Assembly (NCBI GenBank): GCA_038210375.1
Contig: JBBQWT010000014.1
Span: forward strand, 1-64,000
Reading direction: 5' to 3'
DNA: 64,000 nucleotides
Source: JBBQWT01 sp038210375
GTDB taxonomy: Bacteria > Acidobacteriota > Terriglobia > Terriglobales > Acidobacteriaceae
The translations under genes and the position numbers were made by a program. A model generated the notes under the pieces. It ran no database searches and had not been told where the DNA came from. It worked only from the letters and a program-made list of their open reading frames with translations. Below, in pieces: positions 43,191 through 52,143 of the stretch; within the stretch, counting starts at the first letter, position 1; each line of letters starts with the position of its first letter.

Positions 43191-46100
43191 ATGAGTTTTA
43201 GGAGATCAAAAGCAGGATTTTTGTTATTTACCTTTCTGCTGGTGATGAGCCTGCCCCTCGCATTCGGGCAGGGAATCAACACAGGCGGCATAACCGGAAC
43301 CGTAGTCGATCAGAACCAGGCAGTCATCTCCGGCGCCAACATCACCGCCGTCCAAAACGGCACTAACAGCGAGTCGAAGACCGTCAGCAATGACTCGGGT
43401 TTATTCACGATTCGTGGCCTCCAGGTGGGTACGTATACGGTCACGGTTGAAGCTCCCAAGTTTGCCACAGCCAAGACGACCAACGTGACCGTTAACTCGG
43501 CGCAAGACACCTCGCTGGGCGACCAGGTACTGCGGGTGGGCGCGGCGGGCGAAGTAGTCGAGGTCGAAGGTACAGCCCCGATGGTGGAATCCACTTCAGC
43601 GCAGATCTCAACCAGTTTCTCCGGCCGTAAAGTGGCCGAACTGCCACTGGGTGGCGGCAACGGATTCGACGTATTAGCATTGTTAGTCCCGGGCGCAGCC
43701 AGCACCGGTGATGCCGGATTCAGCAACACCAACGGTGCCGGCATTTCCATGAACGGGCAGCGTGGCCGTTCCAACAACTTCCAGATTGACGGCCAGTCCA
43801 ACAACGACAACGCAGTCGGCGGCCCCTCGATCTTCTTCGGCAACCAGGATGGCATCGCCGAATACAACGTGATCTCCAACAACTTCAGCGCGGAATACGG
43901 ACGCAACCTGGGTTCGGTCATCAACATCGTGACCAAGGCCGGCACCAACGCCTTCCATGGCACCGCCTTCGAATTCCATCAGAACTCCTTCTTCAGCACT
44001 CGCGCTAACCAGGACAAGATTGCGAACCTGAAAGAAGCTCCCCGCAACCTGGACAACCGATTTGGCGGCAGCTTTGGCGGCCCCATCGTGAAAGACAAGA
44101 TCTGGTTCTTCGGAACCGGAAACTTCGAGCGCAATAACGTGTTCGGCAACATCTCGACTTCGGGCTCCTCGATCACTCCCACCCCGGCCGGTCTGGCCAC
44201 GCTGAATGCGGCTTTTCCGGGAAACAATGGGGTCAACGCCCTCAACAAGATCGGTCCTTTCTCGTTCAAGCAAGGAAACCCGCAGGTAGTCGCCGGTTCC
44301 GCCAATTTGCTGCGGGTATCTGACGGTGTTACCAGTGCATTGGTCGAGTTCGGTCGAATCTCGCGAGCGGTGGTCCAGAACTACCGGGACAACGAGTTCA
44401 CCAGCCGCGTGGATTATCAGGTCACCAACAAGGACCGGATATTCGGGCGATATGACTTCCAGCAGAACGTCTCTTTTCAAGCTACCGGCCGTTTTGCGGC
44501 GGGCGTGATCGTGGACGTTCCGGGACGAAGCCAGCAGTTCGGACTGGACTATACCCATAACTTCGGCACCAACTTCCTGAATCAGGCGCGTCTCGGTTTC
44601 ACCAGGGCTAATTTTGGCTTCGAAGGCGGAACCGTGCCCGGTTGCCTCCGCGCCAACATCACCAATTGTCCCACCGGCATCACGACCAATGGTAGCAACC
44701 TTGCCTTCGGCACACAGAACAACCTGCCGCAGGGCCGAATCATCAATAACTACCAGTACCAGGACAACGCTTCTTACGTGAAGGGACATCATTCCTTCAA
44801 GTTTGGCGGGGAGTACGGGAAGCAGCGTTCGCCCAACGTTTTCCTGCCCAACGTCAACGGCACCTTCGGTTTCAGCAGTTCCCCCTTTACGGCTTCAGGA
44901 ATCGCCTGCTCCGCTCTGCTGCCTACAGCTAGTGACCAAACCACCACCCAATGTGGCTTTTCACGTTTCCTGGCCAACCGGTCCACGCTCGCTTTGACGG
45001 ACGGGCCGAAGTCGTTCAGCTTCCGGGAAAACGACCTGGCCTTCTACTTCCAGGATGACTGGAAGGTGTTCGACAATCTCACCATCAACATGGGTCTACG
45101 CTGGGAATACTTCCAGCAGGCGATTAACCTGCTGCATGACTTGACCGTGAAACGCGAAAGCAACCCGGCGACGGCGTTCTTCGACACCACGGTTCCCCTG
45201 GCGAACCGCACCATTGCCCGTATCCCCGAGGCTACCAAGAACTTCGGCCCGAACATTGGCTTTGCCTACACCCCTCGCGTTCTGGAAAGCCTCTTCGGCC
45301 ACGACAAGACGGTAATTCGCGGTGGTTTCCGCATCGCTTATGACCCGGCTTTCTACAACATCTTCCTGAATGTCGCCACCTCCGCCCCAACGGTCAATGC
45401 TGGATCAATCGCCAACTGCGTGGGCTGCCTGGGAGCCACCCCGACCGGAACAGGGGTGCGAGCCCAGAACCTCCCCCTCATTCCCCTCGGCGCCAACCCG
45501 GGTTTCCGCAACCAGACCATCGTCTCGCCCCGCTTCCACAACCCCTACTCCGAGCAGTATTCACTGGGTGTAGAGCGTCAGATCACTTCCAAAATTGCCG
45601 CTGAAGTCCGCTACGTGGGCAACCACACCGTCGGAAACTTTCAAAGCGTTGACGCCAACCCTGACGTCACAAACCTTGAAGCCAGTTTCCCCGGGCTTGT
45701 TCCCCCCGTGGCAGTGTGTCCCGCTGGAACGGTCAGCGCCGGCCGCGCTCGTCCGGACTGCAGCCGCACCAACGTCCGCTCGCGAACCAACGGCGCTTAC
45801 TCCATCTATAACAGCCTGCAAACCAGACTCGACTTCCAAAACTTCCACAACCTGACCGCGGGCGTGTCCTACACCTACGCCCAGAACATCGATAATGCCA
45901 GCGAAATCTTTGGCACTTTCGGTGGTGGCAACACCAACGCCTTCTCCGCGAACCCGTTCGATACCAAGTTGGCGGAACGAGGATTGAGTGGAACTTCATA
46001 CCCCAACGTCGCCAGCATGTACTACATCTACGATCTGCCCTGGTTTAAGCAGCAGCAGGGATTCGTGGGACACTTGCTGGGTGGATTCCAGGTCAACGGT

Positions 46101-46658
46101 GTGTACCGCTACAGAAGCGGCCAGCCGTTTTCCGCCGTACAAAACTTGCAGAACACCTTTTGTGACGTTGCTTTTAACCAGCAATTCATTGGCGCCGACA
46201 CTTGCCGGCCTCTGGTGGGAAATCCATTGGCTCCGCTGACTTCACTGGGACAATGCACTACCGCCGTGGGGCCGAATTGTGGCCTTGTCAATGCTAGTAA
46301 CGGAGCTCCAACCACCCTCAGCGCCGTTCGCTTCATTGTCAACAACGCAAACGCTTCCCAGTTCTTCGGTTCACCGTTCGCCCGCGCAGTGGGCCGCAAC
46401 ACTCTGCGGTCGCAGCCATTCAACAACCTCGATTTCGGTGTGTATAAGAACCTGAAGATCACCGAAAGAATCACCACTCAACTGCAGATGAATGCTTTCA
46501 ATCTGTTGAACCACCAGTACCGCGGTACCGGCGATACCTTCGTGGATGACGGCACCATTACGTTGCAGGACAAATCCCAAGTCCCGGCGTTCGCCAACAA
46601 CATTCTTAACAACAGCGGCAGACGCAACATCATCTTCGGTTTGAAGCTGATTTTCTAA
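43191..46658 (+). CDS. Oar-like TonB-dependent outer-membrane protein with carboxypeptidase-regulatory domain
   Basis: 1155 residues. Signal peptide (about 1-26, ending PLAFG). An N-terminal carboxypeptidase-regulatory-like beta-sandwich (about 30-115; GGITGTVVDQNQAVISGANI, then GLFTIRGLQVGTYTV) is followed by a plug domain (about 120-250, including NGQRGRSNNFQIDGQSNND) and a large 22-strand-type barrel, ending in the aromatic terminus GLKLIF. Oar-like receptors are greatly expanded in Acidobacteriota and are thought to import or bind oligo- or polysaccharides and peptides. Strong ribosome binding site AGGAGG seven bases before the ATG, and an excellent terminator downstream, so it is a single-gene transcription unit. 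Confidence 0.92.
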   Translation: MSFRRSKAGFLLFTFLLVMSLPLAFGQGINTGGITGTVVDQNQAVISGANITAVQNGTNSESKTVSNDSGLFTIRGLQVGTYTVTVEAPKFATAKTTNVTVNSAQDTSLGDQVLRVGAAGEVVEVEGTAPMVESTSAQISTSFSGRKVAELPLGGGNGFDVLALLVPGAASTGDAGFSNTNGAGISMNGQRGRSNNFQIDGQSNNDNAVGGPSIFFGNQDGIAEYNVISNNFSAEYGRNLGSVINIVTKAGTNAFHGTAFEFHQNSFFSTRANQDKIANLKEAPRNLDNRFGGSFGGPIVKDKIWFFGTGNFERNNVFGNISTSGSSITPTPAGLATLNAAFPGNNGVNALNKIGPFSFKQGNPQVVAGSANLLRVSDGVTSALVEFGRISRAVVQNYRDNEFTSRVDYQVTNKDRIFGRYDFQQNVSFQATGRFAAGVIVDVPGRSQQFGLDYTHNFGTNFLNQARLGFTRANFGFEGGTVPGCLRANITNCPTGITTNGSNLAFGTQNNLPQGRIINNYQYQDNASYVKGHHSFKFGGEYGKQRSPNVFLPNVNGTFGFSSSPFTASGIACSALLPTASDQTTTQCGFSRFLANRSTLALTDGPKSFSFRENDLAFYFQDDWKVFDNLTINMGLRWEYFQQAINLLHDLTVKRESNPATAFFDTTVPLANRTIARIPEATKNFGPNIGFAYTPRVLESLFGHDKTVIRGGFRIAYDPAFYNIFLNVATSAPTVNAGSIANCVGCLGATPTGTGVRAQNLPLIPLGANPGFRNQTIVSPRFHNPYSEQYSLGVERQITSKIAAEVRYVGNHTVGNFQSVDANPDVTNLEASFPGLVPPVAVCPAGTVSAGRARPDCSRTNVRSRTNGAYSIYNSLQTRLDFQNFHNLTAGVSYTYAQNIDNASEIFGTFGGGNTNAFSANPFDTKLAERGLSGTSYPNVASMYYIYDLPWFKQQQGFVGHLLGGFQVNGVYRYRSGQPFSAVQNLQNTFCDVAFNQQFIGADTCRPLVGNPLAPLTSLGQCTTAVGPNCGLVNASNGAPTTLSAVRFIVNNANASQFFGSPFARAVGRNTLRSQPFNNLDFGVYKNLKITERITTQLQMNAFNLLNHQYRGTGDTFVDDGTITLQDKSQVPAFANNILNNSGRRNIIFGLKLIF

Positions 46659-46679
46659 TTGAAGTTCTGCACCACTTCA

Positions 46680-46706
46680 GGCCAGCCGCAAGGCTGGCCT
46701 TTTTTT
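46680..46706 (+). terminator. Strong rho-independent terminator after the TonB-dependent receptor
   Basis: GGCCAGCC (46680-46687) pairs perfectly with GGCTGGCC (46692-46699) around a GCAA (GNRA) tetraloop, followed by seven T residues. Confidence 0.95.
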
Positions 46707-46735
46707 GTGGCCAGGTCTCAGCTTCAGTTGGTAAC

Positions 46736-46781
46736 AACTCCTTGTCCTTCAGAACATAAGAACTCCTTGTCCTTCAGAACA
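46736..46781. repeat. Two-copy 25-base direct repeat
   Basis: AACTCCTTGTCCTTCAGAACA occurs at 46736-46756 and again at 46761-46781, separated by TAAG. It lies in the gene-free 46659-47097 stretch, which otherwise holds only the terminator and two dispersed-repeat copies. Confidence 0.8.
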
Positions 46782-46803
46782 GAAGTAAGCGTTTTATTTG
46801 AAT

Positions 46804-46840
46804 TGTCATTCCGAGCGCAGCCGAGGAACCCTTTGTTTCC
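46804..46840 (+). repeat. Dispersed intergenic repeat, type A copy 1
   Basis: TGTCATTCCGAGCGCAGCCG followed by AGGAACCCTTTGTTTCC. A second copy at 51940-51976 agrees at nearly all positions. Similar short GTCATTC repeats are familiar from acidobacterial intergenic regions. Confidence 0.7.
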
Positions 46841-46975
46841 CGTGGGGCGGTAGGAGTGTCGGCCTCAACCAATGGGTCCACCCGGCGTCGGAACTGGTTC
46901 TACGCGCAGCCTGCCTTTGATCTGCCTGAATTGAAATCTAAGAGCAGTCTCGAACGAAAGGTTTTGTCGCAGAGT

Positions 46976-47024
46976 AGGGGTTCTTCCTCACCCCGATGAA
47001 ACTAGGGATCGTCAGAATGACAAC
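46976..47024 (-). repeat. Dispersed intergenic repeat, type B copy (inverted)
   Basis: On the minus strand this reads TGTCATTCTGACGATCCC, then GGGGTGAGGAAGAACCCCT, matching the plus-strand copy at 57493-57539 in both conserved blocks. It shares the GTCATTC opening with type A. Confidence 0.65.
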
Positions 47025-47097
47025 CGAGTGGGGAGGGTGTTTTCGGTGGCCAATATTATTTATCTTGGCAACTTTTCCACCCTCGCCAAACGGATTA

Positions 47098-47922
47098 TTA
47101 TTTCCCAAACATTGGGTAGTGGCTGGCGGCTGCCATCAGGAACAGCATGGGGATGGTCAGCCAGGCATTGATTCTGGAAATCAGGAATGCCTGGCGCGCG
47201 AAGGCAGCGGCCTGGGGCGGCAGGGGATTTCCGGTGGCGGCGCTTTCGCTGGTCCAGGCAATCAGCTTCTTTTGCAGCCGCCAGATAATTCCCCAGACCG
47301 CCAGCAGCATGATCAGGCCAAAGCCGCCGCCTACTCCGATCGACAATAACTGGTTGCTCTCCCATCCGTGGGCATTGAGCGACAGGAAAAGCCACGATGC
47401 GCCGGTGACCAGTGCGGTCATGAGCACTGCCAGCAGTACCCCACTGTCGATTTTTGCCACCATGACCAGTGCGTACTCGATGGCGAAAACCGCGATCCAT
47501 ATTCCCCAGAACGAAGCCATCAGCGGGCCGAAACTGGCGTTGGCCATCATCTGGCTGTCGGCGGCGTTGAGAGCGCTGGATGCCAGGGCGCGGGCGGAAT
47601 GCACGTCGTGGCTGATGGTGATCATCCAGTACGAGATCCCGGCCAGCACCGTGATCAGCGCCGACCAGCGGAACCACCACAGCGCGCGCATCATCAGCGA
47701 CGGCATGATCTTTCCCCGCACGGTGGGATCGAGCTCGCGCATGAAGGGCACGTTCACCAGGTTGAAAAAATAAAGCAAGCCGATCCAGGTGATGCCGGCG
47801 AGCAGATGGATCCAGCGTAACAAGATCTGCACTGTCGCCAGAGGCGCTTCGGGCGGATGCAGCAGTGCCGAGGCGATACCCGCGAAGCCCGCGATTCCAT
47901 TGACTGCAATGTGAAAATTCAT
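47098..47922 (-). CDS. PuuD-like urate hydroxylase membrane-domain protein
   Basis: 274 residues, seven or eight membrane helices. Segments such as LLRWIHLLAGITWIGLLYFFNLVNVPFM, WWFRWSALITVLAGISYWM and the closing INAWLTIPMLFLMAAASHYP match the N-terminal membrane domain of PuuD urate oxidases. PuuD proper has an additional C-terminal cytochrome c domain, which is missing here, so either an electron acceptor is supplied separately or the function differs. No purine-degradation genes are nearby. The ATG at 47922 is preceded by GGAGGCGG; the longer open frame to 48471 runs into the divergent hfq region and is not used. Confidence 0.8.
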   Translation of the reverse strand: MNFHIAVNGIAGFAGIASALLHPPEAPLATVQILLRWIHLLAGITWIGLLYFFNLVNVPFMRELDPTVRGKIMPSLMMRALWWFRWSALITVLAGISYWMITISHDVHSARALASSALNAADSQMMANASFGPLMASFWGIWIAVFAIEYALVMVAKIDSGVLLAVLMTALVTGASWLFLSLNAHGWESNQLLSIGVGGGFGLIMLLAVWGIIWRLQKKLIAWTSESAATGNPLPPQAAAFARQAFLISRINAWLTIPMLFLMAAASHYPMFGK

Positions 47923-48174
47923 TCCGCCTCCATGGCTTTGACCAGCAGCGATGATAACCGTGGAGTATACAGGGAATCGCAGCGGATAGCCTTTGGTCTC
48001 AAACCGGGAGCACGGGGTGGGGTTGAAATACGCGGCTGGCTGCCGTATGGTATCCAGCAACCCCTGGCAGCGGAACCAAAGTTGAAGTTGCGGGCTGCGA
48101 GTGGGAACGATGACGATGCTGGTCGAAGAAAATAGCAATCTGGTTGCACCGAGAGTGCGGGAGACTGGGACGCC

Positions 48175-48534
48175 ATGGAAAACAAAGCCACGCAGAATAT
48201 TCAAGATTCTTTTCTCAATGCGGCGCGAAAAGACAAGCTCCCAGTCACGACTTACCTGGTAAGCGGCGTGAAGTTGACGGGCCGAATCCGTGCTTTCGAC
48301 AAGTATTCGGTGGTCATGGATACCAACAACCAGGAGCAGTTGATCTTCAAGCATGCCATAGCTTCGGTGGTCATGGCCCGCGGGGCGCGGCACGGAGAAG
48401 CGGCTGCGGCGAGCGCGGCGGCGCTGGCGGAAAGTTCCGGCGAGTCTTCCGCGAACGGTTCGGGGACCCATGCCGCCGAATCGCCGGCTGAGCCCAGCAA
48501 GGGAGAAACGGTATCCGCCCCAAGTCGCGGGTAA
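48175..48534 (+). CDS. hfq: RNA chaperone Hfq
   Basis: 119 residues. The Sm-like core (about 5-70) carries the Sm1 motif (LPVTTYLVSGVKLTGRIRAFDKYSVVM) and the Hfq-specific Sm2 motif FKHAIASVV. Hfq hexamers pair small RNAs with mRNAs. The Sm2 motif normally has YKHAI; F for Y is tolerated. The C-terminal tail (about 71-119) is unusually long, Ala/Ser/Gly/Glu-rich and probably disordered. hflX follows, the same order as the classic hfq-hflX operon. The 47923-48174 upstream gap shows no clear promoter. Confidence 0.95.
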   Translation: MENKATQNIQDSFLNAARKDKLPVTTYLVSGVKLTGRIRAFDKYSVVMDTNNQEQLIFKHAIASVVMARGARHGEAAAASAAALAESSGESSANGSGTHAAESPAEPSKGETVSAPSRG

Positions 48535-48638
48535 GATCCTCGGCGCGGACGACCACCCACCCCACTCGTAGTGGGAATGAGCGCGAGCGCGCGTTCCTGA
48601 TTTCGGTTGAATCGCACGGTGACCGCTCGCCGCGCAGC

Positions 48639-49958
48639 GTGGCCAACCTGGCGCGCCAGGCGGCGGCGGGAGCGAAGTCTAATGCCCAAAGCGGGCCCGC
48701 CCGAACTGAATCCGCGCATTCTTCCCGCCCCATCGAAGACGACCCCTTTGCGGGTCCCGCCAGTTTCGGCGCCGAAGAGCAACTCGCGGAATTTCGCGAG
48801 CTGGCCACCAGCGCGGGGGCCGAGATTGCGGGAGAATTTACCCAGCGGCGCGCACGTCTCGATCCGGCAACGCTGGTGGGCCAGGGAAAGCTGGAGGAGA
48901 TCGCCGCAGCCGCAGCCTCGGCGGACGCGACCCTTATTCTCTTCGACCACGACCTCACGCCTTCGCAGCAGCGCAACATCGAACGGGAAGTGAAGGCCCG
49001 GGTGATCGACCGCACCCAGCTGATTCTGGATATTTTTGCGCGCCACGCGCGCACTCGTGAAGGCCAGTTGCAGGTGGAGCTGGCGCAGCTTGAATATATG
49101 CTGCCGCGCCTGGCGGGGCGCGGGGTGGAGATGTCGCAACTGGGCGGCGGCATCGGAACCCGCGGACCCGGTGAAACCCAGCTTGAAACCGACAAGCGAA
49201 AAATCAACCGGCGCATCAAGCAGATGCAGCTGGATCTCGAAGGCGTGCGGAGAACTCGGGCGCAGCAGAGGCAGCGCCGCGAATCGGCTCCGGTCCCCAC
49301 CATCGCGCTGGTGGGATACACCAATGCCGGCAAGTCCACGTTGTTCAACGCGCTGACCAACTCCGCGGTGCTGGCGTCGGCCAAAATGTTTGCCACGCTC
49401 GACCCCACGATCAGGGGCATCACGCTGCCATCGCGGCGCAAGGCGTTGCTTTCCGACACGGTAGGATTCATCCGCAACCTGCCGCACACCCTGGTGACCT
49501 CTTTTCGCGCCACCCTCGAAGAGGTGCAGCGCGCGTCTCTGATCGTTCATGTCGCCGATGCCAGCAGCCCGGTCACCGCTGAGCAGCAGTCCCAGGTGGA
49601 AAAGGTGCTGCGCGAGCTCGAAGTGCGGAACACACCGCAAATCAGGGTGATGAACAAGATCGATTTGATGGTGGACCCGGACATGACTTATCCCGAGGGC
49701 GCCGACCCGAGGGTTTACATCTCGGCGGTCACGGGGGCCGGCCTGTATACGCTACTGGAGAAGATCGATGAAATGCTGGATGCCGATCCCATCGAGGAAA
49801 TCATGCTGCAGGTGCCGCAGAGCGAAGGCAGAGCGCTGGCGTCGCTGGAAGGCGAGTCGCGAATTCTTTCGCGCCGCTATGTAGATGGTGCGGTGGAGTT
49901 GCGGGTGCGGGCGCCGAAATCCCTGGTACGCAAGCTTAAGCGGTTTGTGGTGGGGTGA
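48639..49958 (+). CDS. hflX: Ribosome-associated GTPase HflX
   Basis: 439 residues from the first ordinary start codon (GTG 48639). HflX splits stalled or hibernating ribosomes. The HflX domain (about 45-180; LVGQGKLEEIA, LILFDHDLTPSQQRNIE, DRTQLILDIFA, GGIGTRGPGETQLETD) precedes a coiled coil (about 183-215) and the G domain with G1 GYTNAGKS, G3 DTVGF and G4 NKID. The same frame, without a stop, extends upstream to the end of hfq and encodes the family's conserved opening ERERAFLISVES (48579-48614), yet no ATG, GTG or TTG is there. The real start must be a rare codon or arise by frameshifting, so the 5' end given is provisional. Confidence 0.93.
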   Translation: MANLARQAAAGAKSNAQSGPARTESAHSSRPIEDDPFAGPASFGAEEQLAEFRELATSAGAEIAGEFTQRRARLDPATLVGQGKLEEIAAAAASADATLILFDHDLTPSQQRNIEREVKARVIDRTQLILDIFARHARTREGQLQVELAQLEYMLPRLAGRGVEMSQLGGGIGTRGPGETQLETDKRKINRRIKQMQLDLEGVRRTRAQQRQRRESAPVPTIALVGYTNAGKSTLFNALTNSAVLASAKMFATLDPTIRGITLPSRRKALLSDTVGFIRNLPHTLVTSFRATLEEVQRASLIVHVADASSPVTAEQQSQVEKVLRELEVRNTPQIRVMNKIDLMVDPDMTYPEGADPRVYISAVTGAGLYTLLEKIDEMLDADPIEEIMLQVPQSEGRALASLEGESRILSRRYVDGAVELRVRAPKSLVRKLKRFVVG

Positions 49959-49985
49959 ACGGGGCCGCGTTGAACCAACTCCCCG

Positions 49986-50390
49986 CTACGGCCGCGTGGT
50001 GCGGGCTGAGCGAATTACTTCTTCCATGCGATCGAGGTAATGGTCGAGGGCGCGGCGGCCTATGGCGGACAGGCGATATTCAGTCCTGGGCTGCCGTCCG
50101 GCGAAGGACTTGGTGCAGTGGATGTAATCGGCTTCTTCCAGCTTGCGGGCATGAACGCTTAGATTGCCGTCGGTGGTTCGCAGCAGACTTTTGAGGTCAG
50201 TGAAGCTTAGCGAATCATGAACGGCCAGGGCGCTGACGAGGCCAAGGCGCATTTGTTCGTGAATCATGGGGTCGAGACGATCAGGCTCGCTGCCGGGCGC
50301 GACGGTTTTGCCCCGGCGCGGGGTTTCGGCGCCGGCGGATTTCTTCCGGCGCAGTTGAGACAGTTTGATCTTCAATCTACTGGTGGGCAT
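49986..50390 (-). CDS. Winged-helix transcriptional regulator (MarR/PadR-like, HTH_34 type)
   Basis: 134 residues. A basic N-terminal tail precedes a winged-helix domain (about 45-125): MRLGLVSALAVHDSLSFTDLKSLLRTTDGNLSVHARKLEEADYI is the helix-turn-helix, and GRQPRTEYRLSAIGRRALDHY the wing and last helix. This is the short regulator type that in many bacteria sits beside a small membrane protein and controls it. Here a polytopic membrane protein gene lies 14 bases upstream on the same strand, so the two form such a pair. The stop lies 28 bases from the convergent hflX stop. Confidence 0.87.
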   Translation of the reverse strand: MPTSRLKIKLSQLRRKKSAGAETPRRGKTVAPGSEPDRLDPMIHEQMRLGLVSALAVHDSLSFTDLKSLLRTTDGNLSVHARKLEEADYIHCTKSFAGRQPRTEYRLSAIGRRALDHYLDRMEEVIRSARTTRP

Positions 50391-50404
50391 GAAAACTCCT
50401 TAAG

Positions 50405-50980
50405 CTAACCGCCGTAACGCCGGGCGATGATTCCTCCGAAAATTATGTGCAGCAATCCAAAGCCGCCGGCCATCAGCCAGTTCGACCAGTTGGGGGGCGC
50501 AAATAGGGCAACAGTTCCCGTCAGAACAAAGAGCATTCCCATCAAGGGCACGGGACGCACTGAAAAGGCCCCGCCGGTAATGACTCCCGCGCCGAAGAGC
50601 AGCAGCCACAGACCGGGCAATAGAGTGGGCAAGCCGGCGCGAAAGATGACGATGGTCAACAGGGCGGCGGCGAGCAAGGGGGGAATAAAACTCAAAATAA
50701 AACGCCGCGCCGCGACCGACCAGAACGGCGCGTGATGAGCGCGGGTCTTCCAGTGCATCGCGATGAGCGAAATAGCCAGTGCCAGCGCGGCTTCGCCCAG
50801 CCAGATCATGAGCCACCGCAGAGGCGAACGCTGTTGCGCCGCCCACCAGGCCACAGGAAACACGGTCACGCCGGTGGCGGCCATGCCCCAGCCGGAGACC
50901 GCGGTAAATTCCACCGCATCTTCAAGGGTTCGGCGAATGAAGCGCAGATTTTCGATGGCGCCGGGGTCGACCCCGGCCAC
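50405..50980 (-). CDS. Polytopic membrane protein paired with a winged-helix regulator
   Basis: 191 residues from GTG, with five or six hydrophobic helices (for example GMAATGVTVFPVAWWAA, WLGEAALALAISLIAM, FILSFIPPLLAAALLTIVIF, LPGLWLLLFGAGVITGG, LFVLTGTVALFAPPNW). No family with a known activity is recognised. The N-terminus reads AGVDPGAIENLRFIRRTLEDA before the first helix; similar membrane proteins beside HTH_34-type regulators are common in Acidobacteriota. The start is uncertain, since no ribosome binding site is seen at the GTG and the frame stays open a little upstream. Confidence 0.75.
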   Translation of the reverse strand: MAGVDPGAIENLRFIRRTLEDAVEFTAVSGWGMAATGVTVFPVAWWAAQQRSPLRWLMIWLGEAALALAISLIAMHWKTRAHHAPFWSVAARRFILSFIPPLLAAALLTIVIFRAGLPTLLPGLWLLLFGAGVITGGAFSVRPVPLMGMLFVLTGTVALFAPPNWSNWLMAGGFGLLHIIFGGIIARRYGG

Positions 50981-51143
50981 CGCGGGCGGGGAAATCTCAT
51001 CGACGGCCAGGGAACTCGATTCGCGGTCCCGCAGTAAACTGCCGGAGCGGCTGCGCAGGTGGTGAGTTGATCTGATGGGGCTAACCGTCCTGTCGTGAAG
51101 TACTCTGTATTATAAAGTACCTCACGGCCGGAAGAGAGAATTA

Positions 51144-51752
51144 TTATTTTTCCAGGAGGCGGCGGTTGACCTCATCCCAGTGAATGACGTTCCACCACTG
51201 CTTGAGGTATTCCGGCCGCTTGTTCTGGTATTTGAGGTAATAAGCGTGCTCCCAAACGTCGTTGCCAAGGATAGGGAAGTGGCCGTTGGAGAGGGGAGAA
51301 TCCTGGTTGGGAGTGGAGACGATCTGCACGCCGCCGGTGGCGTTACGCACCAGCCAGACCCATCCGCTGCCAAACTGCTTGACGCCGGCTTCGTTGAACT
51401 GGCTTTGAAAGGCCTCGTAGCTGCCAAAGCCTTTCGTGATCAGGTCGGCAATTTCACCGGTGGGCGTCCCGCCGCCGCCTGGCTTCATGATCTTCCAGAA
51501 CATGGAGTGATTGGCATGTCCGCCGGCATTGTTGCGGACGGCGTTGCGAATACCTTCGGGCAGCGCGTTTAAATCACGCAAAAGTGTTTCGACCTTCTGG
51601 GTCTGCAATTCAGGGTGGTTCTCGAGGGCCGCGTTGAGGTTCTTCACGTAGGCAGCGTGATGCATGTCGTGGTGCAGATGCATGGTTTGGCTGTCGATAG
51701 TGGGTTCGAGCGCGGCGTAGTCATAAGGCAGATCGGGTACGGTATAAGCCAC
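51144..51752 (-). CDS. Fe/Mn superoxide dismutase
   Basis: 202 residues from the chosen GTG. It converts superoxide to hydrogen peroxide and oxygen. Metal ligands are visible: H27 (HLHHDMHHAAYV), H82 (GGHANHSMFW), D165 and H169 (NDVWEHAYYL). Fe and Mn types cannot be told apart safely by eye, though GGHANHS and the GGGG-containing loop lean towards Mn/cambialistic forms. I start at GTG 51752 because GGAGG lies five to six bases ahead and the protein then begins AYTVPDLPYDY as usual; the frame reaches further to 51812. No signal peptide, so cytoplasmic. Confidence 0.94.
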   Translation of the reverse strand: MAYTVPDLPYDYAALEPTIDSQTMHLHHDMHHAAYVKNLNAALENHPELQTQKVETLLRDLNALPEGIRNAVRNNAGGHANHSMFWKIMKPGGGGTPTGEIADLITKGFGSYEAFQSQFNEAGVKQFGSGWVWLVRNATGGVQIVSTPNQDSPLSNGHFPILGNDVWEHAYYLKYQNKRPEYLKQWWNVIHWDEVNRRLLEK

Positions 51753-51939
51753 AGGGCCTCCAGTTGTTTTTTTAGTGGATACCATTCTAGCTGTTGGTTG
51801 AGGGGATTGCATGGGTTGAGGACGGGAGCGGAAGAACCAGCTCGCTGATGAAAATGAACACCCCTCTCAGGAATTGTCATCGTTAAGGAATATCGCTCTT
51901 TGAGAAATCGTCCTTGTTAAACAGGAAACTCTTCAAGAA

Positions 51940-51976
51940 TGTCGTTCCGAGGCAAGCCGAGGAACCCCTTGTTTCC
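51940..51976 (+). repeat. Dispersed intergenic repeat, type A copy 2
   Basis: TGTCGTTCCGAGGCAAGCCG followed by AGGAACCCCTTGTTTCC, closely matching the copy at 46804-46840. It lies in the 51753-52143 gap between the divergent superoxide dismutase and VPS10-type genes; beyond it the gap shows no convincing gene or promoter. Confidence 0.7.
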
Positions 51977-52143
51977 TTGGCGCAATCAGCACAGCCGGAG
52001 AAGCCACCCACCCAACCGACCAGTTGGTCGGACCCTATGCGTAGAGTGCCTTTGAATCCAAGCCGCTGGTTTGTTGATTCGGCGGGGGTCGGTTAGGATG
52101 TTCACTCTATTTCGTCTCGATCCAATCAGCGAGGTCCACTGTC

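Noticed and set aside
48252..49640. 462-codon minus-strand open frame
   Set aside because: Antisense to hfq and hflX, both with full family motifs; its own translation is Arg/His-rich and featureless.
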